From Oscillospiraceae bacterium (GTDB lineage Bacteria; Bacillota; Clostridia; Oscillospirales; Oscillospiraceae), in the NCBI GenBank assembly GCA_009783555.1, contig WRDH01000026.1:1-42754 (forward strand): a stretch of 42,754 nucleotides of DNA, read 5' to 3'. The position numbers and the translations under genes were made by a program. This document shows, one piece after another, positions 14,635-23,158 of the stretch (within the stretch, counting starts at the first letter, position 1; each line of letters opens with the position of its first letter). Under the pieces are notes generated by a model. That model was not told the origin of the DNA. It saw only the letters and a program-made list of their open reading frames with translations, and did no database searches.

Positions 14635-17600
14635 CTCCCATACCTCATCTGTCTTCAGCTTACTTATAAAACGGCGTTTGTCGCCCATTTCTTCATCAAA
14701 ACCGCATACTGTATGATACTCACAGAAACTGCATGCATTATCCATTTCGCTTTTATAGTAAGGACTGCACTCACAATCGCCGCTTTGTATACCTGTTTTA
14801 GCTTTATGGAGCATCTTTTTTACATGCTCAGATAATAATTCAAGTTGTGCGGGACTTGTAAGACTATTCCCTGTAAAGTTACCGTCTTTTGATTGCTTTA
14901 CCGGTAAGAAGGTCTTTTCTTCTCCATATTCCATCGCGTTAATTACTTCGGGGTCATTAATAATCAACCCGCTTCTACGCATTTCACCGATACGTTGCCT
15001 ATCGATTTCTTCTTTGGAAGCATTACGCGAAGTGGTCAATACAGGATCTCTCGCAGGGACATACAAAACTCCAACCGGCTCAATGTCCTTGTTGTATCTT
15101 ATTTTTCCGAATTTGGTGAGTGAAAAGAGATATACTAACATCTGCATATCCCTGCCCTGTAGAACATCAGACAGTTCAAATTTATACGCCTTTTTACGTG
15201 TTTTATAGTCAAGAACCCTTAAATACAGCTTCCCTTCGTGCTCATACCCGTCTACTCTGTCAATAAAGCCTCTTTCGGTTACTGACAGTTTACTCATATC
15301 GAGCTCCAGATCAAGAGGTACAAAGCTTGAGTTTTTTAGTTCATTAATCATATCAAATACAACATGCACCGCATCTTCCTTGTATCTGTAGAACAAATAT
15401 TCAAATCTCGGACTTTTTCCTTTAAAGTCCAGCAGTATATCATGAATAAACTTAGCAACATTCTTATCAATCAATATCTGACAGATCTCTCTGTCGATTT
15501 TCTTAAAGCCGATTCCTTCTTTAATTTCCCTAAAAACATTGTCCAAAAGGTAATGTATGAAGTTCCCTGCTGTTTGAGCATCAAACTCAGCAACAACCCG
15601 CGGCTCCAGTTTGAGTCCATTTTGCAGAAAGTGTTTACAAGGACAAGAATAATACCTGTCAACACGTGTGGCTGATAGAGCTATATTCTCACCGTATAAT
15701 TGCTTTGACATACTCTCTGATAATTGCCTCTTTGGTCTGGTGTATTCATATGACAATGGAGAGGAAGGGACAGATGAACCGTCCCCTTGTCTTGGAATAG
15801 ATGAACCGTCCCCTTGTCTTTTCACGGTTATGTTGTACATGTTACACAGTCTTTTGACTATTATTGATGGTCTCTGCCCTTCGTTTGAAGGATATGTCAG
15901 TATTAATGAGTCCGATGGGAGTGTAAATGCGGAGTACAGCATGTTCATTTCACGTAATAGCCGCTCTTCTATTCCTGCCGGGATTTCTGCACCCAGCTCG
16001 CGGAGTTGTGAACGCTCATTTTCAGAGAGTGCACCTGAACTCTTATTGAGCACAGGCATGTTTTCGTCTGTAGTTCCAAGGATAATCAGACATTTCAAAT
16101 CACGTCTACGGCTCATTGTCATCCCGCCCAGTGGTGTTCTGTCCAGTGATACCGGTATTACACCTATGTCATATTGGGACAAAGACAGCATAAAGAGTTC
16201 ATGAAACCCGCTTGGATTTGTTTTTTCCGTACCGAGTATTGTATACATCTGCTCCATCGCATTTATAATAATATTCCATAACTGCGTATACTCTCCCGCA
16301 AGACGCTTCTCACCTCGTGTGCTAAATTCTTCAGCTTTTTTTTGAAGTTGATTCTGTAGCTTTATGGTCATAAGAAAACCATAAAGTGCTTGTAATTTGT
16401 CTTCTACAAGCGATTCCCCTCTTATGCGGTCGCGCAACCCCGACAAAGGTTCTACCATTTGTCGACGAAGTTCGTTTAATTCAGTTAATATCTCTTCATC
16501 ATTGTCTCTTTTGATGCCGTACCCATGCGGAGGCATAGTCCACTCTTGATGCCAAAATGAGCCGCGGATTTGCCATTTAATAACATAATTTTCCAATATC
16601 GCGCATTGTTCGGTAGATATATCGGCTAAACCTGTTTTCAAATACTTAAAAACAGAGCTGTATTCCCACCCGAATGACACGATTTCCAAAGCTGCATCAA
16701 TAAGTGCCATAGGTGGTTTGCTGAGAATGTCCACCTTCCCGCTAGAAAAGTAAGGTATTCCGTACTTTTCGAATACATTTTCACATGGCGAGCTGTATTC
16801 ATCCCAGTCCCGTGCCATAACTGCGATATCACGCCACCTGAAGCCTCTTTTCACAAACCTCCACACTTCTTGCGCCGCAAGCTCACACTCAGCGTATCGT
16901 GTCGGTGCAGTAAAAATCCTAAGTGCTTCCGGATCAATGTCTTCTGTGTACTTTGGCGGCGAATCGTTGAACAGATATTTTTCAAGGAATGTAAGGAATG
17001 GAGTTCTGTGCTGTGGTTGTACAGATAGTTCCTCTTGTTGAACCTTGATTCCAAACTCGTCAGCCAAACGTCGAAGCTGTGCAACTGTTCTGCGGGGAAT
17101 CTCAAATATCTCACCGCTGTCATTTAAGTCGCACGTCAGACAAACGGTAAGATTCGCGCCTTTCCGCAGTAACTCCCTTATAACGGATATCTCCTGTGCG
17201 GTAAAATCATTAAACCCATCAAAAAATATATGCCCTGTGTTTCCTACAGTGCTCTCTCCGATATACTCTGCAAGGAGTGTAAGCCGTTCGGCTGCGTCTC
17301 CTCCGTAGACCTTTAATAAGGCGTCATAAGCGCTGTAAATCAGAGTCAGGTCATGGAGCTTTTCACAAAGAGGGCTTAGTGTCCGCTTTACTGCGCTTTC
17401 CAATGTTTTGGGAGGTATTTTATGTGTCCTGAACTCTTTAATTGTATCGAGGAGCTTTTCAAGCATTTCTATACGCGTTTTTTTAAGTCCAAATACTTTT
17501 AAGTTTGGCGCAACTGATTCTAAAGCGTAGTTTAACGCTAGTAACTGCCCCGGAGCATCAAGTATTTTATGTTGTGTCCCCCCTGTTTCCGCAAGCACAT

Positions 17601-17811
17601 TATTGCAAAGCCTCGTAAAGCTCAGTGTCTCGGCATGGAGAGAAAGCTTATCACCACAGACTGCACAGAGCTGCCTTTCAGCATCATGTGAATACTGCTC
17701 CGGCACAATAAGCAGCATTCCGGACTCCCCCTCATCCATCCTGCGCTTGATTTCATTCATAATATAATCCGTCTTCCCGGTTCCCGCACGGCCAAGAAGT
17801 ATATTCAGCAA
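14614..17811 (-). CDS. addB: AddB helicase-nuclease subunit with repeat-encoded insertion
   Basis: The 1065-residue AddB works with AddA to resect double-strand breaks. It starts with a Walker A GRAGTGKT (residues 7-14). Near the C-terminus are the nuclease motif LRVLDYKTRKK and the four cysteines of the iron-sulfur nuclease domain (YYSCPCKHFL, then CEYHTVC preceded by DNACSFC). At about residues 665-683 the protein reads RQGDGSSIPRQGDGSSV, which is encoded by two tandem copies of the dispersed palindrome (15769-15820) and is not expected in AddB. The frame is kept on both sides. Start is TTG after AAGGAG. The last heptamer-derived TAG ends the gene. It lies directly upstream of addA. Confidence 0.93.
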   Translation of the reverse strand: MLNILLGRAGTGKTDYIMNEIKRRMDEGESGMLLIVPEQYSHDAERQLCAVCGDKLSLHAETLSFTRLCNNVLAETGGTQHKILDAPGQLLALNYALESVAPNLKVFGLKKTRIEMLEKLLDTIKEFRTHKIPPKTLESAVKRTLSPLCEKLHDLTLIYSAYDALLKVYGGDAAERLTLLAEYIGESTVGNTGHIFFDGFNDFTAQEISVIRELLRKGANLTVCLTCDLNDSGEIFEIPRRTVAQLRRLADEFGIKVQQEELSVQPQHRTPFLTFLEKYLFNDSPPKYTEDIDPEALRIFTAPTRYAECELAAQEVWRFVKRGFRWRDIAVMARDWDEYSSPCENVFEKYGIPYFSSGKVDILSKPPMALIDAALEIVSFGWEYSSVFKYLKTGLADISTEQCAILENYVIKWQIRGSFWHQEWTMPPHGYGIKRDNDEEILTELNELRRQMVEPLSGLRDRIRGESLVEDKLQALYGFLMTIKLQNQLQKKAEEFSTRGEKRLAGEYTQLWNIIINAMEQMYTILGTEKTNPSGFHELFMLSLSQYDIGVIPVSLDRTPLGGMTMSRRRDLKCLIILGTTDENMPVLNKSSGALSENERSQLRELGAEIPAGIEERLLREMNMLYSAFTLPSDSLILTYPSNEGQRPSIIVKRLCNMYNITVKRQGDGSSIPRQGDGSSVPSSPLSYEYTRPKRQLSESMSKQLYGENIALSATRVDRYYSCPCKHFLQNGLKLEPRVVAEFDAQTAGNFIHYLLDNVFREIKEGIGFKKIDREICQILIDKNVAKFIHDILLDFKGKSPRFEYLFYRYKEDAVHVVFDMINELKNSSFVPLDLELDMSKLSVTERGFIDRVDGYEHEGKLYLRVLDYKTRKKAYKFELSDVLQGRDMQMLVYLFSLTKFGKIRYNKDIEPVGVLYVPARDPVLTTSRNASKEEIDRQRIGEMRRSGLIINDPEVINAMEYGEEKTFLPVKQSKDGNFTGNSLTSPAQLELLSEHVKKMLHKAKTGIQSGDCECSPYYKSEMDNACSFCEYHTVCGFDEEMGDKRRFISKLKTDEVWEQLGSRV
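15769..15820 (-). repeat. Two copies of the GGGGACGGTTCATC palindrome inside addB
   Basis: Bases 15769-15793 and 15799-15820 both carry the reverse complement of the dispersed repeat. They are read in frame as QGDGSS. The pair adds about 18 residues between the helicase-like and nuclease regions. Confidence 0.85.
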
Positions 17812-17955
17812 TTGCTTTCTCCTTTGTATTTATGTAGCTTCAGAATATCACTCCTCACAAACCATTTCAAGAGTAATATGACTTTGCCGGGAAGCCGATA
17901 GGCGAGCACATGAAGTGGCATGGCAGAAAAATATGTGGATATCTTGTGCTTTCTA

Positions 17956-17964
17956 TGGTATAAT
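17956..17964 (+). promoter_or_regulatory. Extended -10 promoter (TGGTATAAT)
   Basis: A perfect TATAAT at 17959-17964 is preceded by TG one base upstream, the extended -10 form, which can work without a good -35 box; none is seen. It lies 50 bp before the lipoprotein gene at 18016. Confidence 0.55.
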
Positions 17965-18015
17965 TACTATGAATGCAAACTGTTGCCGGTCAGTTGTAGA
18001 AAGGATTTGTCATTA

Positions 18016-19284
18016 ATGAAAATGATAGCATATAAAATTTCTGCGGCACTTATAGTGCTTGTCATGTTACTTGGACTTGTATCAGGATGTTTCGGTAACC
18101 AACAAAGCAACACGCCCGACCCTACTCCAACGCCTGCAGAAACACCAAGACCGACACCGCCTCCGCCAACACCTGATCCTACTCCGGAGCCTGTAGTTCT
18201 TGTTGAATACGATATTTCACTTCCTGTAGACAATTTGTTTTTCCACGAAGCTATTGCATATCCTGAAATCGCGTTTCCGAATGGGGTCGATGCGTTTGAT
18301 TTGGACGAATATATGAATACGGTACATGAATTTAATGTGATTCTTCAAAGCTTGTATGATAGGAATTTTGTTCTCGTTAACTTACATGATGTTTGGGAGG
18401 AGTTTACAAACGAAAATGGTCAGCAAAGGATGCGGAGGATTTCACCGTTTATGCTTCCGGAGGGAAAAAAACCAATTGTGCTGTCCTTTGATGACCTTAC
18501 ATTTCATTTGGAGCCGGCTAATGCTTTCATGCACAGATATATCATAGGACCCGACGGGGATGTTTGGGCAGAGGGCATCGACCCGGATGGCAACCCGATT
18601 ATAACGCAGGATCTGACAGCAATTACGATTCTGGATAAGTTTATAAAAGAAAATCCCGGCTTCTCGCACAACGGTGCAAAAGGCCTTATCGCGCAAACCG
18701 GTCTTCATGGGATTTTAGGTTATAGAACACAAACCAACAGAAACGATGATTCGGATGAATTTCGTCTCAACCGCAGAATGGAAATTGCCAGAGCCAGACC
18801 CGTTATCGAAAGACTTAACGAAACAGGATGGTATTGGGGTTCTCACAGTTGGGGGCATATCAGGTTTGATAATTCGTCTCTTGAAAGAATACAACAGGAT
18901 GCGGAGAGATGGAATGATGAAGTCGGTTCGCTTGTCGGTGATACAGTGATTATGGTATATGCGCATGGTTCAAGACTTGACGGCAATGATGTATGGAGAG
19001 ACACTGCCGGTCCGGCACTTCGTTATTATGTTGATGAGCTTGGCTTTCGTATGTTTTTAAGTGTTGGCTTTGAGCCTTTCTCCCGCGCCAGACGCGATGT
19101 GCCTGCTGTAATGATGGACAGAATGAATGTTGACGGCATTGCACTAAGAGGTGCGCAACGGCATGTACGTGAAAGAGATAATATGCTGCTATGGGATTAT
19201 ACAAAGTTCTACAACGTCCGCGATGTATTCGACCCTCTGCGCCCGACTGAAGGCTCACGAGTGCGCGATATACAGTGGGAGTAA
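18016..19284 (+). CDS. Polysaccharide-deacetylase-like lipoprotein
   Basis: The 422-residue protein has a signal peptide ending in lipobox LVSGC, a Pro-Thr-rich linker (PDPTPTPAETPRP and on), then a domain with NodB-like motifs: IVLSFDDLTFH (metal-binding Asp pair) and GSHSWGH (the HxxxH pair). Carbohydrate esterase family 4 enzymes remove acetyl groups from peptidoglycan or other glycans at the cell surface. Sequence between the motifs is longer than in simple NodB domains, so the substrate is not clear. The ATG at 18016 follows AGAAAGGA; upstream in-frame codons back to 17920 would disrupt the signal peptide. Its TAA stop is supplied by the left arm of the inverted repeat at 19282. Confidence 0.75.
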   Translation: MKMIAYKISAALIVLVMLLGLVSGCFGNQQSNTPDPTPTPAETPRPTPPPPTPDPTPEPVVLVEYDISLPVDNLFFHEAIAYPEIAFPNGVDAFDLDEYMNTVHEFNVILQSLYDRNFVLVNLHDVWEEFTNENGQQRMRRISPFMLPEGKKPIVLSFDDLTFHLEPANAFMHRYIIGPDGDVWAEGIDPDGNPIITQDLTAITILDKFIKENPGFSHNGAKGLIAQTGLHGILGYRTQTNRNDDSDEFRLNRRMEIARARPVIERLNETGWYWGSHSWGHIRFDNSSLERIQQDAERWNDEVGSLVGDTVIMVYAHGSRLDGNDVWRDTAGPALRYYVDELGFRMFLSVGFEPFSRARRDVPAVMMDRMNVDGIALRGAQRHVRERDNMLLWDYTKFYNVRDVFDPLRPTEGSRVRDIQWE

Positions 19285-19432
19285 GTGGTAGCAGCTTGGC
19301 GGTATCCGGAAAACTTTTAATGGTTACAGCCATCGCACTGCACTTTAGTTAAAACTTATACAATCGGCAAAATTCGTGTGCCGACTGTAACCCTTAAAAG
19401 TTTTCCGGATACCGCCAAGCTGCTACCACTTA
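19282..19432. repeat. Fold-back element: perfect 39-bp terminal inverted repeats at a convergent gene junction
   Basis: Bases 19282-19320 and 19394-19432 are perfect reverse complements over 39 bp. After one mismatch they match for 8 more (GGTTACAG). The ends are TA dinucleotides. The outermost TAA of each arm is the stop codon of the flanking gene: the deacetylase-like gene on the left, ispE on the right. It would serve as a bidirectional terminator hairpin, and is also shaped like a small non-autonomous transposon of about 151 bp. Confidence 0.85.
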
Positions 19433-20287
19433 ATTGAATGTTTCTGTCAGGAAGCAGTCCCTGTAGCTTCTATTTAGCTGCCCATAAGCTTTTTGAGCGT
19501 CATCTATATTGTCAAAAAGTCCAAATACTGCAGAGCCGGATCCGGTCATAATTGCTCCGAGCGCATTATTATCAAGTAGTGTGCTCTTTATTTCCGCTAT
19601 TTCGTGCTTACCGCGCGGTAAGATATCCTCGAAGACATTGTACATACGTCTTGCTATGTCGCCTAAATTGTTTTCGCCAAGTGCTTTTATAATGCCTTCT
19701 GTATCCGGTCTGGCGCGGATTTTTTCACATTTTACGAGTTTAAACAGTTCAGGTGTAGAGCATGAAAACAGCGGTTTGCAAATCACCGAATAACAATGCG
19801 GCATCGGCGGTAAATCGGTAAGCAATTCACCTTTGCCTTCGGCAAGTTTTGTTCCTCCGGTAATACTAAAAGGCACATCGGAACCTATTTTGTTGCCTAA
19901 CGCTTCAAGCTTTTGACGCCCCAACATCGTTTCAAATATTTTGTCTAAAAGCGTGAGGACACACGCTCCATCCGTGCTGCCGCCGCCTAGCCCTGCACAT
20001 ACGGGTATGTTTTTTATGATTTTTATATGAGTTCTATACCCTGTTATGCCTGTAAACTCATAAAATGCCATAGCGGCTTTAGCGGCAATGTTCCGCTCAT
20101 CATCGGGAATGTATGGTAATCCGGAGTCGACGGTAATACCCTCGCCCGGGTTGCATTCAATGGTCACCTCGTCTGCAAGGCTGACTGTTTGCATAATTGT
20201 TTTAAGATTATGATACCCATCCGGCATCTTGGATACGATGTCTAATGATAGGTTTATTTTGGCATATGCAAGGGCTGTTTCTTTCAT
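19430..20287 (-). CDS. ispE: 4-diphosphocytidyl-2-C-methyl-D-erythritol kinase (IspE)
   Basis: This 285-residue GHMP kinase phosphorylates CDP-methylerythritol at the 2-hydroxyl in the MEP pathway of isoprenoid synthesis. Signatures are AYAKINLSLDI with RPDGYH-like MPDGYHNL at the start, the GHMP ATP loop PVCAGLGGGSTDGA, and the C-terminal MTGSGSAVFGLF. The length is normal. The stop codon lies in the fold-back element at 19282-19432. The start has only a weak ribosome binding site (AAAGAAAG). A copy of the dispersed palindrome separates it from the phosphoglycerate mutase gene on the same strand. Confidence 0.96.
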   Translation of the reverse strand: MKETALAYAKINLSLDIVSKMPDGYHNLKTIMQTVSLADEVTIECNPGEGITVDSGLPYIPDDERNIAAKAAMAFYEFTGITGYRTHIKIIKNIPVCAGLGGGSTDGACVLTLLDKIFETMLGRQKLEALGNKIGSDVPFSITGGTKLAEGKGELLTDLPPMPHCYSVICKPLFSCSTPELFKLVKCEKIRARPDTEGIIKALGENNLGDIARRMYNVFEDILPRGKHEIAEIKSTLLDNNALGAIMTGSGSAVFGLFDNIDDAQKAYGQLNRSYRDCFLTETFN

Positions 20288-20312
20288 TATATTGTTACTT
20301 TCTTTGTGGCAA

Positions 20313-20335
20313 GACAGGGGGACGGTTCATTTGTC
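20313..20335. repeat. Dispersed GGGGACGGTTCATC palindrome, intergenic
   Basis: A full copy with GACAG at one end and TTGTC at the other, between the phosphoglycerate mutase and ispE genes. Confidence 0.8.
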
Positions 20336-20353
20336 TTCCACCGTCTATTAATT

Positions 20354-21697
20354 TTAATCCTCACCATCTAAGTTTTGTATTTCAAACAGCAAACCCATCA
20401 GTTTCTTTGCATCGCCAACAGCTACGCCTTTTTCTGCTTCCTTCTCCGTAAACTTCAGCCCGGTCTTCTCATCAACCCTGCTGTCGTACAGCACATACGG
20501 CACCAATCCGCTGTCGTGGCCTCTTGTTGCTGTCAATGTTCTGTGGTCTGACATCAGTAGCATTCTGAAATTTGTTCCGCTTTCTTTTAGCTTTTCCAAC
20601 AGCGGTGCAACTACTCTTGAATCTACCCATTCTATTGCTTGCAGTTTTCCTTTTAGGTCTCCGTTGTGTGTGCATTCGTCCGGGGCTTCTATGTGGACTG
20701 TTGTAAAGTCGCGAGTTTTTAAAGATTCTATAGCTGCGGCAACTTTTCCTTCGTAGTTTGTGTGGAGTTCTCCGGTTGCACCTTCAACAATTATCTTTTC
20801 GAGTCCAATCAACACACCGATGCCTTGGCAGAGCGGTACGGCAGATATTACACTGCCGGTTTTTCCGCACATTTTTGTAAAGTTCGGCAACTCTACTGCT
20901 GTTCCTTCCGCCCAAAACCATATGCAGTTTGCGGGCAGTTTTCCTTCCAAACGTCTTTTAATGTTTATAGGATGTTTGTCCAGTATATTATGTGACAGGC
21001 GTATCAATTCTTCCAGTGTTGCGGCATTTGCGTTGCCGTGCGGAAGGTGTTGCCCGAGGGTTTCGTTGAGGTGGTCGTGGGGTGGGACAAGACAGGGGGA
21101 CGGTTCATCTGTCACAAGACAGGGGGACGGTTCATCTGTCTTGTCGTTTTGACGACAAGATAGAAGGACCGTCCCCATTTCTTGTGAACCGTCCCCCAAA
21201 CCGCCTCCCCGACAAACCGCAATATGCCTGAATGACGAGCCGAGATATATTGACATTCCGGCTTTATCTGCCGCTTTTTGAAACACAGGGGTGTTGAATA
21301 AGTCGATTATCAGCGCATTTGATTCGTCCCCTTCTATCGCTCCTGCGGAGTGTGATAATATTTTCTTTTCTTCAAACGGCATAGAGCCGTCTTCAATAGA
21401 GAGCATGTTACAACGGTATGCCACATCACCTGCCGACAACTTAATGCCGGTAGCTGCTGCTTCCAGCGGTGCTCTTCCTGTATAGCACTCACGGGGGTCG
21501 TAACCGAATATTGAAAGTATTGCTGTGTCGCTGCCGGCTTGCATGCCTTCGGGTATCGTCATAACAGTTCCTAAAACCCCGGCACTTGCAAGCATGTCAA
21601 ATGTCGGGGTTTTTGCATATTCCAACGGTGTTTTCCCATCAAGCTCCGGTATTGGGTCATCTGCCATACCATCCCCAATGATTAGCATAAATTTCAT
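20354..21697 (-). CDS. apgM: Cofactor-independent phosphoglycerate mutase (archaeal-type) with repeat-encoded insertion
   Basis: The 447-residue protein belongs to the alkaline-phosphatase superfamily enzymes that interconvert 2- and 3-phosphoglycerate. The N-terminus MKFMLIIGDGMADDPIPELDGKT is typical (metal-binding GDGMAD), and VHIEAPDECTHNGD, MSDHRT and RGHDSGLVPYVLY carry further metal ligands. Some relatives act in threonine synthesis, so the reaction is not fully certain. About residues 167-203 read QNDKTDEPSPCLVTDEPSPCL and on; this stretch is encoded by several copies of the dispersed palindrome (21091-21197), in frame. Removing it would bring the protein to the usual 400 residues or so. 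GAGGATAA precedes the start. Confidence 0.88.
   Translation of the reverse strand: MKFMLIIGDGMADDPIPELDGKTPLEYAKTPTFDMLASAGVLGTVMTIPEGMQAGSDTAILSIFGYDPRECYTGRAPLEAAATGIKLSAGDVAYRCNMLSIEDGSMPFEEKKILSHSAGAIEGDESNALIIDLFNTPVFQKAADKAGMSIYLGSSFRHIAVCRGGGLGDGSQEMGTVLLSCRQNDKTDEPSPCLVTDEPSPCLVPPHDHLNETLGQHLPHGNANAATLEELIRLSHNILDKHPINIKRRLEGKLPANCIWFWAEGTAVELPNFTKMCGKTGSVISAVPLCQGIGVLIGLEKIIVEGATGELHTNYEGKVAAAIESLKTRDFTTVHIEAPDECTHNGDLKGKLQAIEWVDSRVVAPLLEKLKESGTNFRMLLMSDHRTLTATRGHDSGLVPYVLYDSRVDEKTGLKFTEKEAEKGVAVGDAKKLMGLLFEIQNLDGED
21091..21197. repeat. Cluster of dispersed palindromes inside apgM
   Basis: Two direct full copies lie at 21091-21113 and 21118-21140. They are followed by two partial copies in the opposite orientation (within 21154-21197, GGACCGTCCCC and GAACCGTCCCCC). 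The whole cluster is open in the apgM frame and adds roughly 35 residues. Confidence 0.85.
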
Positions 21698-21735
21698 AGA
21701 GCTATTATCCTCACACTTAAGTTCTCTATTCCTAA

Positions 21736-21796
21736 GACAGATGAACCGTCCCCTTGTCTTGTGAACTTTTCAGGACAGATGAACCGTCCCCTTGTC
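21736..21796. repeat. Two dispersed palindromes between apgM and an aminotransferase gene
   Basis: Copies at 21736-21758 and 21774-21796 lie in the same orientation (GAACCGTCCCC on the plus strand), 15 bp apart, ending 9 bp before the aminotransferase stop codon. Confidence 0.85.
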
Positions 21797-21805
21797 CTGC
21801 GCTTG

Positions 21806-22975
21806 TTACACTGACTTCACAAACTTCTCCATTCGCTCAAGCGCAATTGAGATGTTTTCCATGGAGGCTGCGTAGCATATACGTACAAATCCTTCGCCGC
21901 CGAGTCCGAATGCGCTGCCCGGGATTACGGCAACTTTTTCTTTTAGAAGCAATTGCTCACAAAACTCCGCCGATGTTAAGCCTGTGCTTTTTATGCTCGG
22001 GAACATATAAAACGCGCCCTGTGGTTCAAAGCATTCAAATCCGATATTTTTAAGGCCCGCGTACAGAAACAGCCTTCGTTGGTCATATTCGCGTTTCATT
22101 TTCTGTACATCTTCATCACCGTACATCATAGCGTTAATGGCTGCATACTGGCTGGTTGTCGGGGATGACATAATTGCATATTGATGTATTTTGAGCATCT
22201 GAACGATAATCTCCTGCGGCGCGCAAGCGTAGCCCATTCGCCAGCCTGTCATTGCATGGCTTTTTGAAAAACCGCCTACATAAACTGTACGCTCCTGCAT
22301 TCCCGGTATTGCAGTTATTGATACATGCTGCTCATTTCCATATGTAAGCTCAGAGTATATTTCATCACTGATAATCATAATATTCGTTTCACGCAGAATA
22401 TTTGCAATTGCTTCCAAATCCTCCCGCCTCATTACCGCTCCGGTCGGATTGCATGGATATGGTAATATTAACGCTTTTGTCTTCGGAGTTATTGCCGCGC
22501 GCAGTTCGTCTGCTGTCAGGCGAAATTCATTTTCTACCTTTGTCTCGATATATACGGGTTTGCCGCCTGCAAGTGTGGTAATCGGTCCGTAACAAACAAA
22601 TGACGGCATAGGAATGATAACCTCGTCGCCCGGGTTTACAAGCGCACGCACGGCAAGATCTATCGCTTCACTTCCGCCGACCGTAACTATCACCTGGGTT
22701 TTGTAGTCGTATTCAAGGTCATAACGTCTTATCAGATACTTCGCAATTTCCATACGAAGCCGTGAAAGCCCTGCGTTTCCCGTATATTTCGTATAACCCA
22801 TTTCCAATGATTGCATGCCTGCTTCTCTAATATGCAAAGGTGTCACAAAGTCCGGCTCGCCAACCCCCAATGAAATTGCATCCGTCATTTCTTCAAGTAT
22901 ATCAAAAAACTTCCGTATCCCGGACGGAGCAAGAGATTTTACGTTATTAGATAAAACGCTATTATAGTCAATCAT
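21806..22975 (-). CDS. Class I/II PLP-dependent aminotransferase
   Basis: The 389-residue fold-type I enzyme is close in layout to aspartate-type aminotransferases of Clostridia. Visible motifs are SLGVGEPDF, YTKYTGNAGLSRLR, VTVGGSEAID, LPYPCNPTGAVM, IISDEIYSELTYG and the PLP lysine segment GGFSKSHAMTGWRMGY, with the C-terminal FVRICYA containing the carboxylate-binding Arg. It probably transfers amino groups between an amino acid and a 2-oxo acid; the precise substrate cannot be read off. GAAAGG precedes the ATG. It is the last minus-strand gene before the divergent MBOAT gene. Confidence 0.92.
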   Translation of the reverse strand: MIDYNSVLSNNVKSLAPSGIRKFFDILEEMTDAISLGVGEPDFVTPLHIREAGMQSLEMGYTKYTGNAGLSRLRMEIAKYLIRRYDLEYDYKTQVIVTVGGSEAIDLAVRALVNPGDEVIIPMPSFVCYGPITTLAGGKPVYIETKVENEFRLTADELRAAITPKTKALILPYPCNPTGAVMRREDLEAIANILRETNIMIISDEIYSELTYGNEQHVSITAIPGMQERTVYVGGFSKSHAMTGWRMGYACAPQEIIVQMLKIHQYAIMSSPTTSQYAAINAMMYGDEDVQKMKREYDQRRLFLYAGLKNIGFECFEPQGAFYMFPSIKSTGLTSAEFCEQLLLKEKVAVIPGSAFGLGGEGFVRICYAASMENISIALERMEKFVKSV

Positions 22976-23158
22976 ATGTCTGTTAACCTTTCACGCATAA
23001 CTTCAATTTAGACTTGTGTGCATAAGTCCCGCGAGTAACTCCCCTGACCAGTAACATTTTACGCAAAGTAAGGATAGCTGTCAATAAAATTCTGCTTCCA
23101 TATCTCATTGAAATGTGGTATTTTGTTAGCACTGCTTAACATTGAGGTATCTTTTTTT

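Noticed and set aside
15668..16204. Open frame of 178 codons opposite addB that includes the DEPSPC palindrome peptide
   Set aside because: It is antisense to addB, and its length reflects the stop-poor palindrome copies.
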